A DNA stretch of 64,000 nt from Bacillota bacterium (GTDB taxonomy: Bacteria > Bacillota > Clostridia > Peptostreptococcales > Anaerovoracaceae): contig JAUNFA010000005.1 in the NCBI GenBank assembly GCA_030525285.1, positions 44,838 to 108,837 on the forward strand. The letters are read 5' to 3'. Shown here one piece after another: positions 44,940-55,128 of this stretch. The notes under the pieces are model-generated. The model ran no database searches. It was not told the DNA's origin and saw only the letters and a list, made by a program, of their open reading frames with translations. Positions within the stretch are counted from its first letter, which is position 1; the number at the start of each line of letters is the position of its first letter. Position numbers and translations under genes: made by a program.

Positions 44940-46088
44940 ATGAAATTAGAGCTGATAGCAACGGCTACATTCGGACTTGAAGCAGTTGTTAAAAGAGAGA
45001 TAATGAATCTCGGCTACAAAATACTCAAAACTGAAGACGGTAAAGTTACATATATGGGAGATGAGAGAGCGATTGTCAGATCAAATTTATGGCTTAGATG
45101 TGCTGACAGAGTTCTTCTTAAAATGGCAGAATTTAAGGCTCTCGAGTTTGAAGAACTTTTCCAGCAGACTAAGGGAATCGCCTGGGAGAATCTTATTCCC
45201 ATTGACGGTAAATTCACAGTTACCTGCACAACGGTGAAATCAAAGCTTCACAGTGAACCTGCTGTTCAGAAAATAGTAAAGAAGGCAATTGTTGAAAGAC
45301 TTGCAAGCATTTACGGCATTGAGCATTTTGAGGAAACAGGTGCACTTTATACGGTGAAGGCGACGCTTTTGAAAGACAGAGTGACTTTAACGGTGGACAC
45401 GTCCGGAACAGGTCTTCACAAGCGCGGGTACAGAGTGAAGGATGTTGCGGCACCTATTAAGGAAACCCTGGCAGCTGCAATGGTTTCGCTGACATTCTGG
45501 AATAAGAACCGACTGCTTGTAGACCCTTGCTGTGGGTCAGGTACAGTACCTATTGAAGCTGCAATGATAGGCAGGAACATTGCCCCGGGAATAGGCAGAA
45601 ATTTTGCATCAGAAGAGTGGGACATCATAGATAATGACATATGGAAAGAAGAACGCAAGAAGGCCTACGATGAGATGGATTACGAGAGCAATCTTCAGAT
45701 ATTTGGTTCCGACATTAATCCCAAGGCTGTGGCTGCGGCCAGAATGAATGCTGAAGAAGCAGGAGTTGATGACTGCATTAAATTTACTGTCAATGATGTG
45801 GCCAGACTCAAACCTCAGGGGGAAAATGGAATAATAATCACAAATCCCCCTTACGGTGAAAGAATCGGGGATAAGGAGGCAATTGAAAAGATATATGCGG
45901 CATTGAACAGATTCTGTGCAGATAATTCGGACTGGTCTTTGTTCATGATAACAACCGACAAAGAGGCTGAAGAAGCTGTAATGGGACGTAAAGCAAACAG
46001 ACGCCGTAAACTTTACAACGGCAGACTTGAGGTTTGCTACTATCAGTTTCACGGAGAAAAGACAATGAAGTTAATGATAAGGAGGTAA
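44940..46088 (+). CDS. THUMP-domain class I SAM RNA methyltransferase (RlmL-N/YpsC-like)
   Basis: 382 residues. A THUMP RNA-binding domain (~1-165) is followed by a Rossmann methyltransferase with LLVDPCCGSGTVPIEAAMIGRN and catalytic TNPPYGERIG. The family makes m2G in 23S rRNA (position 2445 in E. coli); the exact target here is inferred. GGAAGG precedes the ATG; argF follows after 3 bases, with AAGGAGG inside the end of this gene. Confidence 0.93.
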   Translation: MKLELIATATFGLEAVVKREIMNLGYKILKTEDGKVTYMGDERAIVRSNLWLRCADRVLLKMAEFKALEFEELFQQTKGIAWENLIPIDGKFTVTCTTVKSKLHSEPAVQKIVKKAIVERLASIYGIEHFEETGALYTVKATLLKDRVTLTVDTSGTGLHKRGYRVKDVAAPIKETLAAAMVSLTFWNKNRLLVDPCCGSGTVPIEAAMIGRNIAPGIGRNFASEEWDIIDNDIWKEERKKAYDEMDYESNLQIFGSDINPKAVAAARMNAEEAGVDDCIKFTVNDVARLKPQGENGIIITNPPYGERIGDKEAIEKIYAALNRFCADNSDWSLFMITTDKEAEEAVMGRKANRRRKLYNGRLEVCYYQFHGEKTMKLMIRR

Positions 46089-46091
46089 AAA

Positions 46092-47099
46092 ATGAGCGTT
46101 GATTTAAGAGGGAAAAGTTTTCTTACACTAATGGATTTTTCACCTGAAGAGATAAGATATCTTCTTGATCTGGGGCACAAACTCAAGGCCAAGAAAAAGT
46201 CCGGTGAGGTAGGTGAACTTCTCAGAGGTAAGAATGTAGTGCTCATGTTTGACAAGACATCAACACGTACCAGATGCTCCTTTGAGGTGGCGTGTCATGA
46301 TGAGGGGGCACATGTGACATATCTCGATTCAAAGAGCTCTCAGGTGGGCAAAAAAGAAAGCATAGAAGATTCAGCGAGAATTCTCGGAGGATTTTTTGAC
46401 GGCATAGAGTACAGAGGATACAGTCAGCAACTGGTTGAAGACCTGGCGAAATATTCAGGTATACCTGTATGGAACGGGCTTACTGATGTAGATCATCCTA
46501 CTCAGATACTTGCAGACATGATGACAATTGAAGAACATCTCGATAAGCCGCTCAAGGATGTTAAAGTGGTATTCTGCGGTGATATAAGAAACAATATGTG
46601 CTATGCGTGGATGTACGGATGTGCAAAGATGGGAATGAAATTTGTGGCTTACGGTCCGGATGTTTTGGCTGAACAGATGAATCGGGAAGCAATGGAACTG
46701 GCAGCGGCGACTGCGGCTGAAACAGGTGCTGTGATAGAAGTGGGTTCGGATATTGAACTGATAAAGGGTGCAGATGTTATTTATACGGACGTATGGGCGT
46801 CCATGGGTGAGGAGGAACAGATTCCGGAGAGGGTAAAGCTTCTTTCACCGTTTAAAATTACAATGGATATGCTTGATGCCACAGGCAATCCGGATATCCT
46901 TTTTCTTCACTGTCTGCCTGCTTTTCACGATTTTAACACTGAAATGGCAAGAACTCAGATGGAGGCGGGATACGATATAAGGGAAGTTACCGATGAAGTT
47001 TTCAGAAGCAGGCATTCAGTTGTATTTGACGAGGCTGAAAACAGAATGCATTCAATCAAGGCTATTGTGGTTGCAACCATGGGCGATGTAATCGTATAA
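46092..47099 (+). CDS. argF: Ornithine carbamoyltransferase
   Basis: 335 residues. Carbamoyl-phosphate site MFDKTSTRTRCSFEVA, VDHPTQILADMMT and catalytic FLHCLPAFHD, with TDVWASMGEEEQ. The length and the SSQVGKKESIEDSARILGGFFDGI block resemble E. coli ArgF and catabolic ArcB. No other arg or arc genes are nearby, so synthetic or degradative use cannot be decided. It is in tight spacing with an RNA methyltransferase gene, an unusual partner. Confidence 0.93.
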   Translation: MSVDLRGKSFLTLMDFSPEEIRYLLDLGHKLKAKKKSGEVGELLRGKNVVLMFDKTSTRTRCSFEVACHDEGAHVTYLDSKSSQVGKKESIEDSARILGGFFDGIEYRGYSQQLVEDLAKYSGIPVWNGLTDVDHPTQILADMMTIEEHLDKPLKDVKVVFCGDIRNNMCYAWMYGCAKMGMKFVAYGPDVLAEQMNREAMELAAATAAETGAVIEVGSDIELIKGADVIYTDVWASMGEEEQIPERVKLLSPFKITMDMLDATGNPDILFLHCLPAFHDFNTEMARTQMEAGYDIREVTDEVFRSRHSVVFDEAENRMHSIKAIVVATMGDVIV

Positions 47100-47131
47100 C
47101 ACATTGATAAACAGATTGCAATAAAAACTTC

Positions 47132-47160
47132 TTGCTAAAATTGTATACAAGTGTTATTAT
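47132..47160 (+). promoter_or_regulatory. Predicted promoter of the CYTH gene with embedded palindrome
   Basis: TTGCTA (47132-47137), 17-base spacer, TATTAT (47155-47160). The spacer holds TTGTATACAA (47141-47150), the same palindrome as at the rpsU start site. Confidence 0.55.
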
Positions 47161-47222
47161 GCTACCATACGTTTTTTGAGAACCTATGATTTACAGGGTT
47201 AGAGAAAGCAAAGGAGAGTCTC

Positions 47223-47840
47223 ATGGAAATTGAACTGAAGTTTAACATTCAGTCAGACCGGGTAGCTGATGCTATATGGGAGGACGAACTGTTCGCCTCA
47301 ATGGAGGAGGCTGATTCCAGAGAGGAAATGTGTCTGGATGCCAGATACTATGATACAGCAGATTATGCATTGTCAAAATCCTATATTGCATACAGAGTAA
47401 GAAAAGAAGGCGAACGCTGGGTTGCAGCTCTCAAATGGAGAGGTACTAATGTGGGTGCACTCCACAAAAGAGAAGAACTTTGTGTGCCTGTATACGACAA
47501 TAAGCCGGATGTTTCCATTTTCGCCCAGAGTGATATGGGTGATGAACTTATGCGTATTACAGGTGGCAGAGAGCTTGAATGCATCTTCAAAACACAGGTT
47601 CATCGCAAAATGTTCAGGATTGATACGGGTACAAGCATATTTGAAATAAGCATAGATAGTGGCAGAATTCTTACACCATACGGTCAGGAACCGATAAATG
47701 AGGTTGAAATTGAATTGTATTCGGGTGAAACTGATGAGCTTCTTGAAATCGGCAAGATGCTTACTGACAGATACGAACTTACAATTGCCGAAAACAGTAA
47801 ATATGCCAGAGGTATCAATCTGATAATGAATGGTAGATAA
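47223..47840 (+). CDS. CYTH domain protein (triphosphate tunnel metalloenzyme)
   Basis: 205 residues. Starts with the ExExK signature (EIELKF, E2-E4-K6) and has the beta-strand pattern with charged residues typical of the tunnel fold (AYRVRKEG, AALKWRG, NEVEIELYSG, NSKYARG). CYTH proteins cleave inorganic triphosphate or related substrates; no CHAD domain is fused. It seems monocistronic, with its own promoter and terminator. Confidence 0.88.
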   Translation: MEIELKFNIQSDRVADAIWEDELFASMEEADSREEMCLDARYYDTADYALSKSYIAYRVRKEGERWVAALKWRGTNVGALHKREELCVPVYDNKPDVSIFAQSDMGDELMRITGGRELECIFKTQVHRKMFRIDTGTSIFEISIDSGRILTPYGQEPINEVEIELYSGETDELLEIGKMLTDRYELTIAENSKYARGINLIMNGR

Positions 47841-47851
47841 TTTGTAATATC

Positions 47852-47886
47852 AAGGCGTTTCACGGAATGTGAAGTGCCTTTTTATT
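47852..47886 (+). terminator. Terminator of the CYTH gene
   Basis: 12-bp stem AAGGCGTTTCAC (47852-47863) / GTGAAGTGCCTT (47869-47880) with two G-U pairs, 5-base loop, followed by TTTATT. Confidence 0.8.
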
Positions 47887-47897
47887 GTATATTTGAC

Positions 47898-47926
47898 TTT
47901 ACTTATGAAACTCAAAAAGGTATAAT
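47898..47926 (+). promoter_or_regulatory. Predicted promoter of tig-clpP-clpX
   Basis: TTTACT (47898-47903), 17-base spacer, TATAAT (47921-47926). A TTGACT lies 5 bases further upstream but its spacing to the -10 (22) is too long. No CtsR-type direct repeat or CIRCE is visible here. Confidence 0.6.
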
Positions 47927-47964
47927 AATATGCACTTATGTGTACATAAACTAGGAGGATAGTC

Positions 47965-49251
47965 ATGAAATCAACATTAATATCAAAAGAAAACAATATT
48001 GCTAAATTCACTATGGAAATTACTGCAGAAGAATTCGAAAATGCAGTAATCGGTGTTTACAAAGAACAGAAGGGCAGATTTGCAATAGACGGCTTCAGAA
48101 AGGGTAAGGCACCAAGAAGCATTATCGAAAAGAGATACGGTGAAGGAATCTTCTTCGAAGATGCAATCAACAATCTCTTTGCCGAAAATTATCCGACTGC
48201 AATCACTGAACTGGAACTGGACGTAATAGACAGACCTGAGGCTGATTTCTCAGAAATCAAGAAGGGCGAAGGATTCACAGTTACAATTGAAGTTGCATGC
48301 TATCCAGACGTAGAAGTTAAGGATTACAAGGGCGTTGAGATTTCAAAGATTGAACTCGAAGTAACAGACGCTGATGTTGATACTGCCGTTGAAAGTCTGG
48401 CAAGAAGAAATTCAAGAATGGTAACTGTTGAAGACAGACCTGCACAGGACGGCGACATGGTTCTTATCGATTACGAAGGATGGGTTGGAGATAATCAGTT
48501 CGAAGGTGGCACAGCTGAGAGATATCCTCTGAAGCTCGGCTCAGGAACATTCATTCCTGGATTTGAAGAACAGCTTATCGGCGTATCAACAGGAGAAGAG
48601 AAGGATGTTACAGTAACATTCCCTGAAGAATACCACGAAGAAAGTCTGGCAGGAGCAGAGGCAATCTTCAAGTGCAAGGTTCATGAAATCAAGTACGAAG
48701 ATGTTCCTGAAATCGATGATGAATTCGTAAAGGACGTAAGTGAATTCGATACTCTTGATGAACTTAAGGCTGATGAAAGAAGAAAGCTTGAAGAAGAAAA
48801 CAAGAAGAATGCTGAAAACGCAATGAGAAATTCAGCAATCGAAAAGGTTTATGAAGCAAACGATATCGAGGTTCCAGATGCAATGGTAGAAACCGAAATC
48901 GACAGCATGATGAATGAATTCGATCAGCAGCTGAGATCACAGGGTATGGATCTTGAAGGATACTTCAAGTATCTGGGTCAGGATGCCGATGATTTCAGAG
49001 GACAGCTCAAGGAAGATGCTCTCAAGAGAGTTAAGACAAGAATGATCGTAAGCGCTATTGCTGAGCAGGAAGGCTTCGAAGCTTCAGATGAAGAAGTTGA
49101 TCAGGAAGTTGAAGCAATGGCTAAGGCTTACGGCATGGAAGCTGACGTTGTAAAGGAAATGCTGGGAGATGAAAATCTCAAGATGATTGCAGGCGATATC
49201 AAGAACAGAAAAGCAATTGACTGCATCTATGACAACGCAGTAATCAAATAG
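47965..49251 (+). CDS. tig: Trigger factor (ribosome-bound chaperone and prolyl isomerase)
   Basis: 428 residues. N-terminal ribosome-binding domain with the signature [12 protein letters not shown]-type isomerase domain (~160-240, [14 protein letters not shown]...), and a helical C-terminal chaperone domain. Highly acidic, with high use of AAG and GAA codons. Upstream of clpP-clpX as in many bacteria, linking folding of new chains with proteolysis. Confidence 0.97.
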   Translation: MKSTLISKENNIAKFTMEITAEEFENAVIGVYKEQKGRFAIDGFRKGKAPRSIIEKRYGEGIFFEDAINNLFAENYPTAITELELDVIDRPEADFSEIKKGEGFTVTIEVACYPDVEVKDYKGVEISKIELEVTDADVDTAVESLARRNSRMVTVEDRPAQDGDMVLIDYEGWVGDNQFEGGTAERYPLKLGSGTFIPGFEEQLIGVSTGEEKDVTVTFPEEYHEESLAGAEAIFKCKVHEIKYEDVPEIDDEFVKDVSEFDTLDELKADERRKLEEENKKNAENAMRNSAIEKVYEANDIEVPDAMVETEIDSMMNEFDQQLRSQGMDLEGYFKYLGQDADDFRGQLKEDALKRVKTRMIVSAIAEQEGFEASDEEVDQEVEAMAKAYGMEADVVKEMLGDENLKMIAGDIKNRKAIDCIYDNAVIK

Positions 49252-49274
49252 AACCTAAACAAGGAGGTCCACTA

Positions 49275-49856
49275 ATGACATCAATACCATATGTTATTGA
49301 ACAGACAGGAAGCGGAGAAAGAACATATGACATTTATTCCAGACTTCTTAAGGACAGAATCATTTTTCTCGGAGACGAGATTAATGACGACGTTGCCAGT
49401 GTCATTGTTGCGCAGCTGCTTTTCCTTGAAGCAGAGGACCCTGATAAGGACATAAGCATTTATATAAACAGCCCCGGCGGTTCAGTTACCGCCGGCATGG
49501 CTATTTATGACACGATGCAGTATATTAAGCCTGAGATTTCAACAATTTGTGTTGGAATGGCGGCAAGTATGGCGGCTGTAATTCTGTCATCAGGAACAAA
49601 GGGTAAAAGATATGCGCTTCCTCATGCTGAGGTGATGATTCACCAGCCACTGGGAGGATTCAGAGGGCAGGCTGAGGATATTAAAATTCATGCTGACTGG
49701 ATACTCAGAACTAGAGAATCGCTTAATGAAATTCTCAGTGCAAATACAGGTCAGAGTCTGGAAACAATTGCCAGAGATACTGACAGAGATAATTTCATGT
49801 ATGCTGCAACCGCTAAAGAGTATGGTCTCATTGACCGTGTAATCGAGCGAAGATAG
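49275..49856 (+). CDS. clpP: ATP-dependent Clp protease proteolytic subunit
   Basis: 193 residues, full length. Catalytic Ser98 in [11 protein letters not shown], catalytic histidine in [12 protein letters not shown], and catalytic aspartate in TDRDNFM. Forms the tetradecameric chamber served by ClpX. AAGGAGG before the ATG; 19 bases before clpX. Confidence 0.98.
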   Translation: MTSIPYVIEQTGSGERTYDIYSRLLKDRIIFLGDEINDDVASVIVAQLLFLEAEDPDKDISIYINSPGGSVTAGMAIYDTMQYIKPEISTICVGMAASMAAVILSSGTKGKRYALPHAEVMIHQPLGGFRGQAEDIKIHADWILRTRESLNEILSANTGQSLETIARDTDRDNFMYAATAKEYGLIDRVIERR

Positions 49857-49875
49857 CAACGGAGATAGATAATAG

Positions 49876-51153
49876 ATGAATAATAAGTACGATGAAAACA
49901 ATGAAATAAGATGTTCTTTCTGCGGTAAGCCTCAAAGTCAGGTTGAGAGACTTATCAGCGGTTCAGGTGTATATATATGTAATGAGTGCATTGCACTTTG
50001 CAGTGATATTCTCGCTTCAGAAGCAGGTCGTACAGACGGTGAAATCGTTGAAGACGGTCATATTGAAGAACTGCCTAAGCCAAAGGAAATTTTTGACGCA
50101 CTTTCAGAGTATGTAATTGGACAGGAACAGGCGAAAAAGGCTCTGGCTGTGGCTGTATATAATCACTATAAGAGAATTAGATCCGTAGTTGATGAAGATG
50201 GTGTTGAAATCCAGAAGAGTAACATTGTAATGGTCGGACCTACCGGTTCCGGTAAAACTCTGCTGGCACAGACACTGGCAAAAATTCTCAACGTTCCCTT
50301 TGCTATTGCAGATGCTACGGCACTTACTGAGGCCGGATATGTGGGCGAAGATGTGGAGAATATTCTGCTTAAACTCATTCAGGCTGCGGATTACGATATA
50401 GAGAAGGCACAGCGCGGTATAATCTATGTCGATGAAATAGATAAAATTGCCAGAAAGTCTGAAAACCCTTCGATTACGCGTGATGTAAGCGGAGAGGGTG
50501 TACAGCAGGCACTGCTCAAGATTCTGGAAGGAACTGTGGCCAATGTTCCACCTCAGGGAGGAAGGAAGCATCCTCATCAGGAATTCCTGCAGTTTGATAC
50601 CACTAACGTCCTTTTCATATGCGGAGGCGCCTTCGATGGACTGGACAAGGTCGTACAGAAGAGAGTAGGAGAAAAGACTATCGGATTTAATTCCAGTGTT
50701 GAGAATAACAAACTGGAAAAAGCAGAAATTCTTAAGCGTGCACAGCATGAGGACCTGCAGAAGTACGGATTAATTCCTGAACTTATAGGCAGACTTCCTG
50801 TGATGGTTACACTTGAGGAACTTTCTAAGGAGGCACTGGTTGAGATTGTAACCGAGCCTAAGAATGCACTTGTGAAGCAGTATAAGAAACTCTTCGAGAT
50901 GGATGATGTAGAGCTTGATGTGACACAGGATGCAATTGAGGCTATAGCAGAAGAAGCTCTTGAAAGAAAGACAGGAGCAAGAGGTCTTCGTGGCATTATG
51001 GAAAAGGTGATGACAAATATCATGTATGAATTGCCGTCAAGAAATGATATTTCAAAGTGCATTATCACGAGAGAAAGCATCAGTGGTGAAAAGGAACCTG
51101 AGCTTATTTACAACGACAACGTTGAAAAGGATGAAGTGAACAAACCGGTGTAA
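49876..51153 (+). CDS. clpX: ATP-dependent Clp protease ATP-binding subunit ClpX
   Basis: 425 residues. Zinc-binding N-domain (CSFCGKPQ...[10 protein letters not shown]), AAA+ core with Walker [13 protein letters not shown], Walker [11 protein letters not shown], and the ClpP-binding IGF loop ([12 protein letters not shown]). Unfolds tagged substrates. Followed by a hairpin and a new promoter before lon. Confidence 0.98.
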   Translation: MNNKYDENNEIRCSFCGKPQSQVERLISGSGVYICNECIALCSDILASEAGRTDGEIVEDGHIEELPKPKEIFDALSEYVIGQEQAKKALAVAVYNHYKRIRSVVDEDGVEIQKSNIVMVGPTGSGKTLLAQTLAKILNVPFAIADATALTEAGYVGEDVENILLKLIQAADYDIEKAQRGIIYVDEIDKIARKSENPSITRDVSGEGVQQALLKILEGTVANVPPQGGRKHPHQEFLQFDTTNVLFICGGAFDGLDKVVQKRVGEKTIGFNSSVENNKLEKAEILKRAQHEDLQKYGLIPELIGRLPVMVTLEELSKEALVEIVTEPKNALVKQYKKLFEMDDVELDVTQDAIEAIAEEALERKTGARGLRGIMEKVMTNIMYELPSRNDISKCIITRESISGEKEPELIYNDNVEKDEVNKPV

Positions 51154-51160
51154 AGGTTAT

Positions 51161-51204
51161 TTGACGATTAAAATTGGCGGCTTTTTAAAGTCGCCTGTTT
51201 ATTT
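51161..51204 (+). promoter_or_regulatory. Overlapping terminator hairpin and possible promoter before lon
   Basis: Hairpin GGCGGCTT (51176-51183) / AAGTCGCC (51188-51195) followed by TGTTTATTTA can end clpX transcripts. A TTGACG (51161-51166) with TTTAAA 17 bases further (51184-51189) could be a lon promoter whose start falls after the hairpin, so lon mRNAs would not contain it. Confidence 0.5.
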
Positions 51205-51221
51205 ATAAGGAGGGTAGAATT

Positions 51222-53627
51222 ATGGATGAAAAAAAATTGAAACCCGAAACAATTGAAAACGTAACAGAAGAAATTGAAACAGAAGATGAAATCGAAGAAA
51301 TCAGTGAAGAAAATGTTAAAGAATACCCAATGATTCCACTCAGAGGGCTGACCGTATTTCCTAATATGGTTCTTCACTTTGACATAGGAAGAGAAAAATC
51401 AATTAATGCTCTTGAGAAGGCAATGATAATGAATCAGCATATTTTTCTTTCATCGCAGATGGATGAAAATCTTGATTTGCCAACACCTGAGGACTTTTAC
51501 AAGGTAGGCGTTATAGGTAAAATCAAGCAGATGCTTAAATTGCCAGGTGATTCAATAAGAGTGCTTGTTGAAGGTATTTCAAGAGGAATTATTGAAGAGG
51601 TAATGTTTGAAGTCCCTTACTTCAGATGTAAGGTTAAGACCATAGAGGAACAGGATGTCGAGAATGATGCCGAAGCAGAGGCTTTGATGAGAACAGCACT
51701 TTCAAATTTTGAAAACTATGTTTCCATCGACAATTCCATTGCGCCTGAGGTATTTGCTTCAGTAGTTTCCATTGAGGAACCAGGAAGACTGGCAGATATT
51801 ATCGCTTCTCACTTAGATATTAAGCTTGAAGACAAGCAGGTGCTTATCGAAGAGTTCAATCCTAAAAAGAGACTGGAAAAACTGAATGAAATTCTAGTTA
51901 AAGAAATCGAAATTCTGAATATTGAACAGGACATAACATCCAAAGTAAAGTCTCATATGAATCAGAATCAGAGAGAATATTATTTGAGAGAACAGTTAAG
52001 AGTGATTCAGGAAGAACTCGGTGGTGCTGATGAACTTGAAGACGAAATAGAAAATTTCCGTGAACAGCTTGAAAAGCTGCAGCTTGAAGAAAAGACAAAA
52101 GAAAAAATCGAAAAGGAAATCAGTAGATTTTCCAAAATGCAGCCTTCTTCAGCAGAGGCGACAGTAAGCAGGAATTACATAGAAACAATACTTTCACTTC
52201 CGTGGAACGATGAAAGTGAAGACAACATTGATTTGATAAAAGCAGAAGAGATTCTTAATGAAGATCATTACGGACTTGAGAAAGTTAAGGAGCGTGTGCT
52301 CGAATATCTGGCTGTAATTCAGCTGAGTGCAAGTCTTAAGGGACCGATTCTCTGCCTTGTGGGGCCTCCGGGAGTTGGTAAGACTTCAATAGCAAGAAGT
52401 ATTGCAAGATCAATAGGTAGAGAATTCGTCAGAATGTCTCTTGGCGGGGTTCGTGACGAGGCTGAAATCAGAGGTCATAGAAGAACATATATTGGAGCAA
52501 TTCCAGGCAGAATAATAAGTGCCATTAAGGATACCGGTGTTAAGAATCCTGTTTTCCTCTTTGATGAAGTAGACAAAATAGGTGCTGACTACAAGGGAGA
52601 TCCGGCATCAGCTCTTCTTGAAGTTCTTGATCCTGAACAGAATAAGGACTTTACGGATCACTATCTTGAAGTTCCTTTCGATTTGAGTAAGGTCATGTTT
52701 ATTACAACAGCCAACAGCACCAGCACAATTCCGGGTCCTCTTCTCGACAGAATGGAAGTAATCGACGTGTCGGGATATACGGAGGAGGACAAGGTTCAGA
52801 TTGCGCAGAAATATCTGGTGCCTAAGCAGATTGAAGAAAACGGACTTTCAAAATCAAAGCTAAGCTTCACTGAAAGTGGAATCAGAAGCATAATCAATTA
52901 TTATACGCGTGAATCAGGTGTGCGAAATCTGGAACGTGAAATCGGCAATATCTGCAGAAAGGTTGCACGTAACGTTGTTTGTGGTGACGTGAAGAAGGTG
53001 AGTGTCGGTCCTAAAAAGGTGCAAGAGCTTCTGGGCAAGAAGAAGGTTAGATTTGACATAATAAAGGGAGAAACAGAAGTAGGCGTGACTACAGGACTTG
53101 CATGGACAGTAGTTGGAGGCGACACACTTTTTATTGAGGCTGCGGCTCTGCCGGGAACTGGAAAGATTCAGCTTACAGGACAGATGGGCGATGTAATGCA
53201 GGAAAGCGCCATGACAGGAATCAGCTATATCAGATCTGTATCAAAGAAGCTGAATATTGATGAAGAATTTTATAAGAATTATGATATTCACATTCATATT
53301 CCTGAAGGCGCAGTGCCAAAGGACGGACCGTCTGCAGGTGTAACAATGTGTACGGCCATAATATCAGCCCTTACAGGTACACCTGTAAGAAAAGATGTGG
53401 CAATGACAGGGGAAATCACGCTCACAGGTAAGGTGCTCCCGGTAGGAGGCATAAGGGAAAAGGTGCTGGCTGCCCATCGTGCAGGTGTGCGTAAAGTTCT
53501 GATTCCTGAAGAAAACGAAATTGATATTCAGGAGATTCCTGAAATTGTTAGAGATGATATGGAATTCGTTCTTCTCAAACATGTGAAGGATGTATTCCCT
53601 AATGTATTTGTAAAGGGTGAGAAATAA
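51222..53627 (+). CDS. lon: ATP-dependent protease Lon (LonA)
   Basis: 801 residues. N-terminal substrate-binding LON domain ([19 protein letters not shown]), coiled-coil middle, AAA+ domain with GPPGVGKTS and FDEVDKIG, and serine-lysine protease domain with catalytic Ser704 in KDGPSAGVT and Lys747 in [10 protein letters not shown]. Extra acidic N-terminus (~1-35) compared with many LonA. AAGGAGGG before the ATG. The stop overlaps the engB ATG by one base. Confidence 0.98.
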   Translation: MDEKKLKPETIENVTEEIETEDEIEEISEENVKEYPMIPLRGLTVFPNMVLHFDIGREKSINALEKAMIMNQHIFLSSQMDENLDLPTPEDFYKVGVIGKIKQMLKLPGDSIRVLVEGISRGIIEEVMFEVPYFRCKVKTIEEQDVENDAEAEALMRTALSNFENYVSIDNSIAPEVFASVVSIEEPGRLADIIASHLDIKLEDKQVLIEEFNPKKRLEKLNEILVKEIEILNIEQDITSKVKSHMNQNQREYYLREQLRVIQEELGGADELEDEIENFREQLEKLQLEEKTKEKIEKEISRFSKMQPSSAEATVSRNYIETILSLPWNDESEDNIDLIKAEEILNEDHYGLEKVKERVLEYLAVIQLSASLKGPILCLVGPPGVGKTSIARSIARSIGREFVRMSLGGVRDEAEIRGHRRTYIGAIPGRIISAIKDTGVKNPVFLFDEVDKIGADYKGDPASALLEVLDPEQNKDFTDHYLEVPFDLSKVMFITTANSTSTIPGPLLDRMEVIDVSGYTEEDKVQIAQKYLVPKQIEENGLSKSKLSFTESGIRSIINYYTRESGVRNLEREIGNICRKVARNVVCGDVKKVSVGPKKVQELLGKKKVRFDIIKGETEVGVTTGLAWTVVGGDTLFIEAAALPGTGKIQLTGQMGDVMQESAMTGISYIRSVSKKLNIDEEFYKNYDIHIHIPEGAVPKDGPSAGVTMCTAIISALTGTPVRKDVAMTGEITLTGKVLPVGGIREKVLAAHRAGVRKVLIPEENEIDIQEIPEIVRDDMEFVLLKHVKDVFPNVFVKGEK

Positions 53628-54214
53628 TGAAAATAAACCATGCGGATATTGAAACCGTTGCTGTTAAGCCGAGTCAGTATCCACCACAGGACATGTACGA
53701 GATTGCTTTTGCAGGAAGATCCAATGTAGGCAAATCATCCTTGCTCAATCTTCTTACTCACAGGAAAAACCTAGCACGTGTCAGCGGGAGTCCGGGCAAG
53801 ACAAGAACCATAAACTTTTATCTTATTGATGGAGAGTTCAGAATTGTAGACCTTCCGGGATATGGATATGCGAAAGTATCCAAGTCTGTTTCTGAAGGAT
53901 GGGGAGAAATGATGGAAACCTATCTCAGGGACAGACCGAATCTTCTTAAAGTGGTACAGCTTGTTGATATAAGACATGCACCATCAAAACAGGATGTGGA
54001 AATGTACAGTTATTTGAGACATTACGGACTTGATGGTCTTGTTGTTGCAACCAAAGCTGATAAAATTTCAAGAAATCAGCTTCAGAAACAGATAAAACTC
54101 ATAAGGGAGACTCTCAAACTTTCTGAGGATGATAAGGTGATCCCGGTATCTTCTCTCAAGAGAACCGGACACGATGTTTTAATGGAAGAAATGGGGAAAC
54201 TTTTGGAGGAATAA
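53627..54214 (+). CDS. engB: Ribosome biogenesis GTPase EngB/YsxC
   Basis: 195 residues. G1 GRSNVGKSSLLN, G3 DLPGYG, G4 TKADK. Needed for 50S assembly. Standard position directly after lon. The next gene starts at the following base. Confidence 0.96.
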   Translation: MKINHADIETVAVKPSQYPPQDMYEIAFAGRSNVGKSSLLNLLTHRKNLARVSGSPGKTRTINFYLIDGEFRIVDLPGYGYAKVSKSVSEGWGEMMETYLRDRPNLLKVVQLVDIRHAPSKQDVEMYSYLRHYGLDGLVVATKADKISRNQLQKQIKLIRETLKLSEDDKVIPVSSLKRTGHDVLMEEMGKLLEE

Positions 54215-54541
54215 ATGGGGTTTATTAAATTGAGGGTTCTGTTAAAGAGAATCAAGGCGATTAAATTCATGATGAAAGATAAATCTGTGGCCTGGTGGAA
54301 GAAGGGGCTTATTATCTTCGGGATTGTGTATCTTTTCCTTCCCATCGATTTGATTCCGCCTTTTATTCCAGTTATAGGATTCCTCGATGATTTGTTCCTG
54401 TGGATATTTATTTTATGGTATTTGCAGAAGGAACTGGATAAGTATTGGTACGGTGAGAAGCCTGTAGATTACTCAAAAAAATACAGTAGTAAAAACGTGG
54501 TTGATGATGTAGAATACCAAGTGGACGATAGCTCTGAATGA
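54215..54541 (+). CDS. YkvA/DUF1232 family membrane protein
   Basis: 108 residues. The DUF1232 core LPIDLIPPFIPVIGFLDDL is flanked by a basic N-terminal helix (~1-25) and two hydrophobic segments (~29-48 and ~55-70), then a polar tail rich in K, S and D. Function unknown. Follows engB directly and precedes hpt by 19 bases, so likely in the same operon. Confidence 0.88.
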   Translation: MGFIKLRVLLKRIKAIKFMMKDKSVAWWKKGLIIFGIVYLFLPIDLIPPFIPVIGFLDDLFLWIFILWYLQKELDKYWYGEKPVDYSKKYSSKNVVDDVEYQVDDSSE

Positions 54542-54560
54542 TGCTTTGACGGAGGGTGAC

Positions 54561-55091
54561 ATGGCAAATGAAGTTATAGGTACGGTTCTGATTACAGAAG
54601 ATGAGATTAAAGCCAAGGCTGTTGAGCTGGGTGAGATTATAACGAATGACTTTGCAGGTGAAGAGGTTATTCTTGTGGGAATTTTGAGAGGTTCTGTTCC
54701 ATGGATGGCAGAACTTATGAAACGAATAAACCTCAGCATGAAAATAGATTTTATGGCATGCAGCAGTTACGGTGCAGATACTAAATCATCAGGACAGGTT
54801 AAGATTGTCAAGGATCTGGAGTTTGATATCTCAGGAAAGAATGTAATAATTGTTGAGGATATTGTGGATTCGGGTCTTACTCTTAAGTATCTCAAGGGTT
54901 ATATGGAAGCCAGAAATGTAGGCAGTGTAAGAATATGCACACTGCTTGACAAACCGAGCAGAAGGAAAGTTGACATTCACGTTGACTATTCGGGCTTTAA
55001 GGTTGATGACAAGTTCATTGTGGGATATGGACTTGATTATGATCAGAAGTATAGAAATCTTCCATACATTACGTATCTGGAAGAAGAATAA
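54561..55091 (+). CDS. hpt: Hypoxanthine phosphoribosyltransferase
   Basis: 176 residues. PRPP-binding motif VIIVEDIVDSGLT, GILRGSVPWMAELM and DKFIVGYGLDYDQKYRNLPYI are typical of purine-salvage HPRT. ATG 54561 follows GGAGGG at 54551; an in-frame TTG at 54546 would add five residues and precedes that site. Not linked to tilS/ftsH as in many Firmicutes. Confidence 0.95.
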   Translation: MANEVIGTVLITEDEIKAKAVELGEIITNDFAGEEVILVGILRGSVPWMAELMKRINLSMKIDFMACSSYGADTKSSGQVKIVKDLEFDISGKNVIIVEDIVDSGLTLKYLKGYMEARNVGSVRICTLLDKPSRRKVDIHVDYSGFKVDDKFIVGYGLDYDQKYRNLPYITYLEEE

Positions 55092-55128
55092 ATATGAAAG
55101 CGTTTTGTGAAAGGAGACAAAGTAAGAA

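Noticed and set aside
50104..50748. 214-codon antisense frame within clpX
   Set aside because: Shadow of a strongly conserved AAA+ gene; composition is unlike real proteins here.
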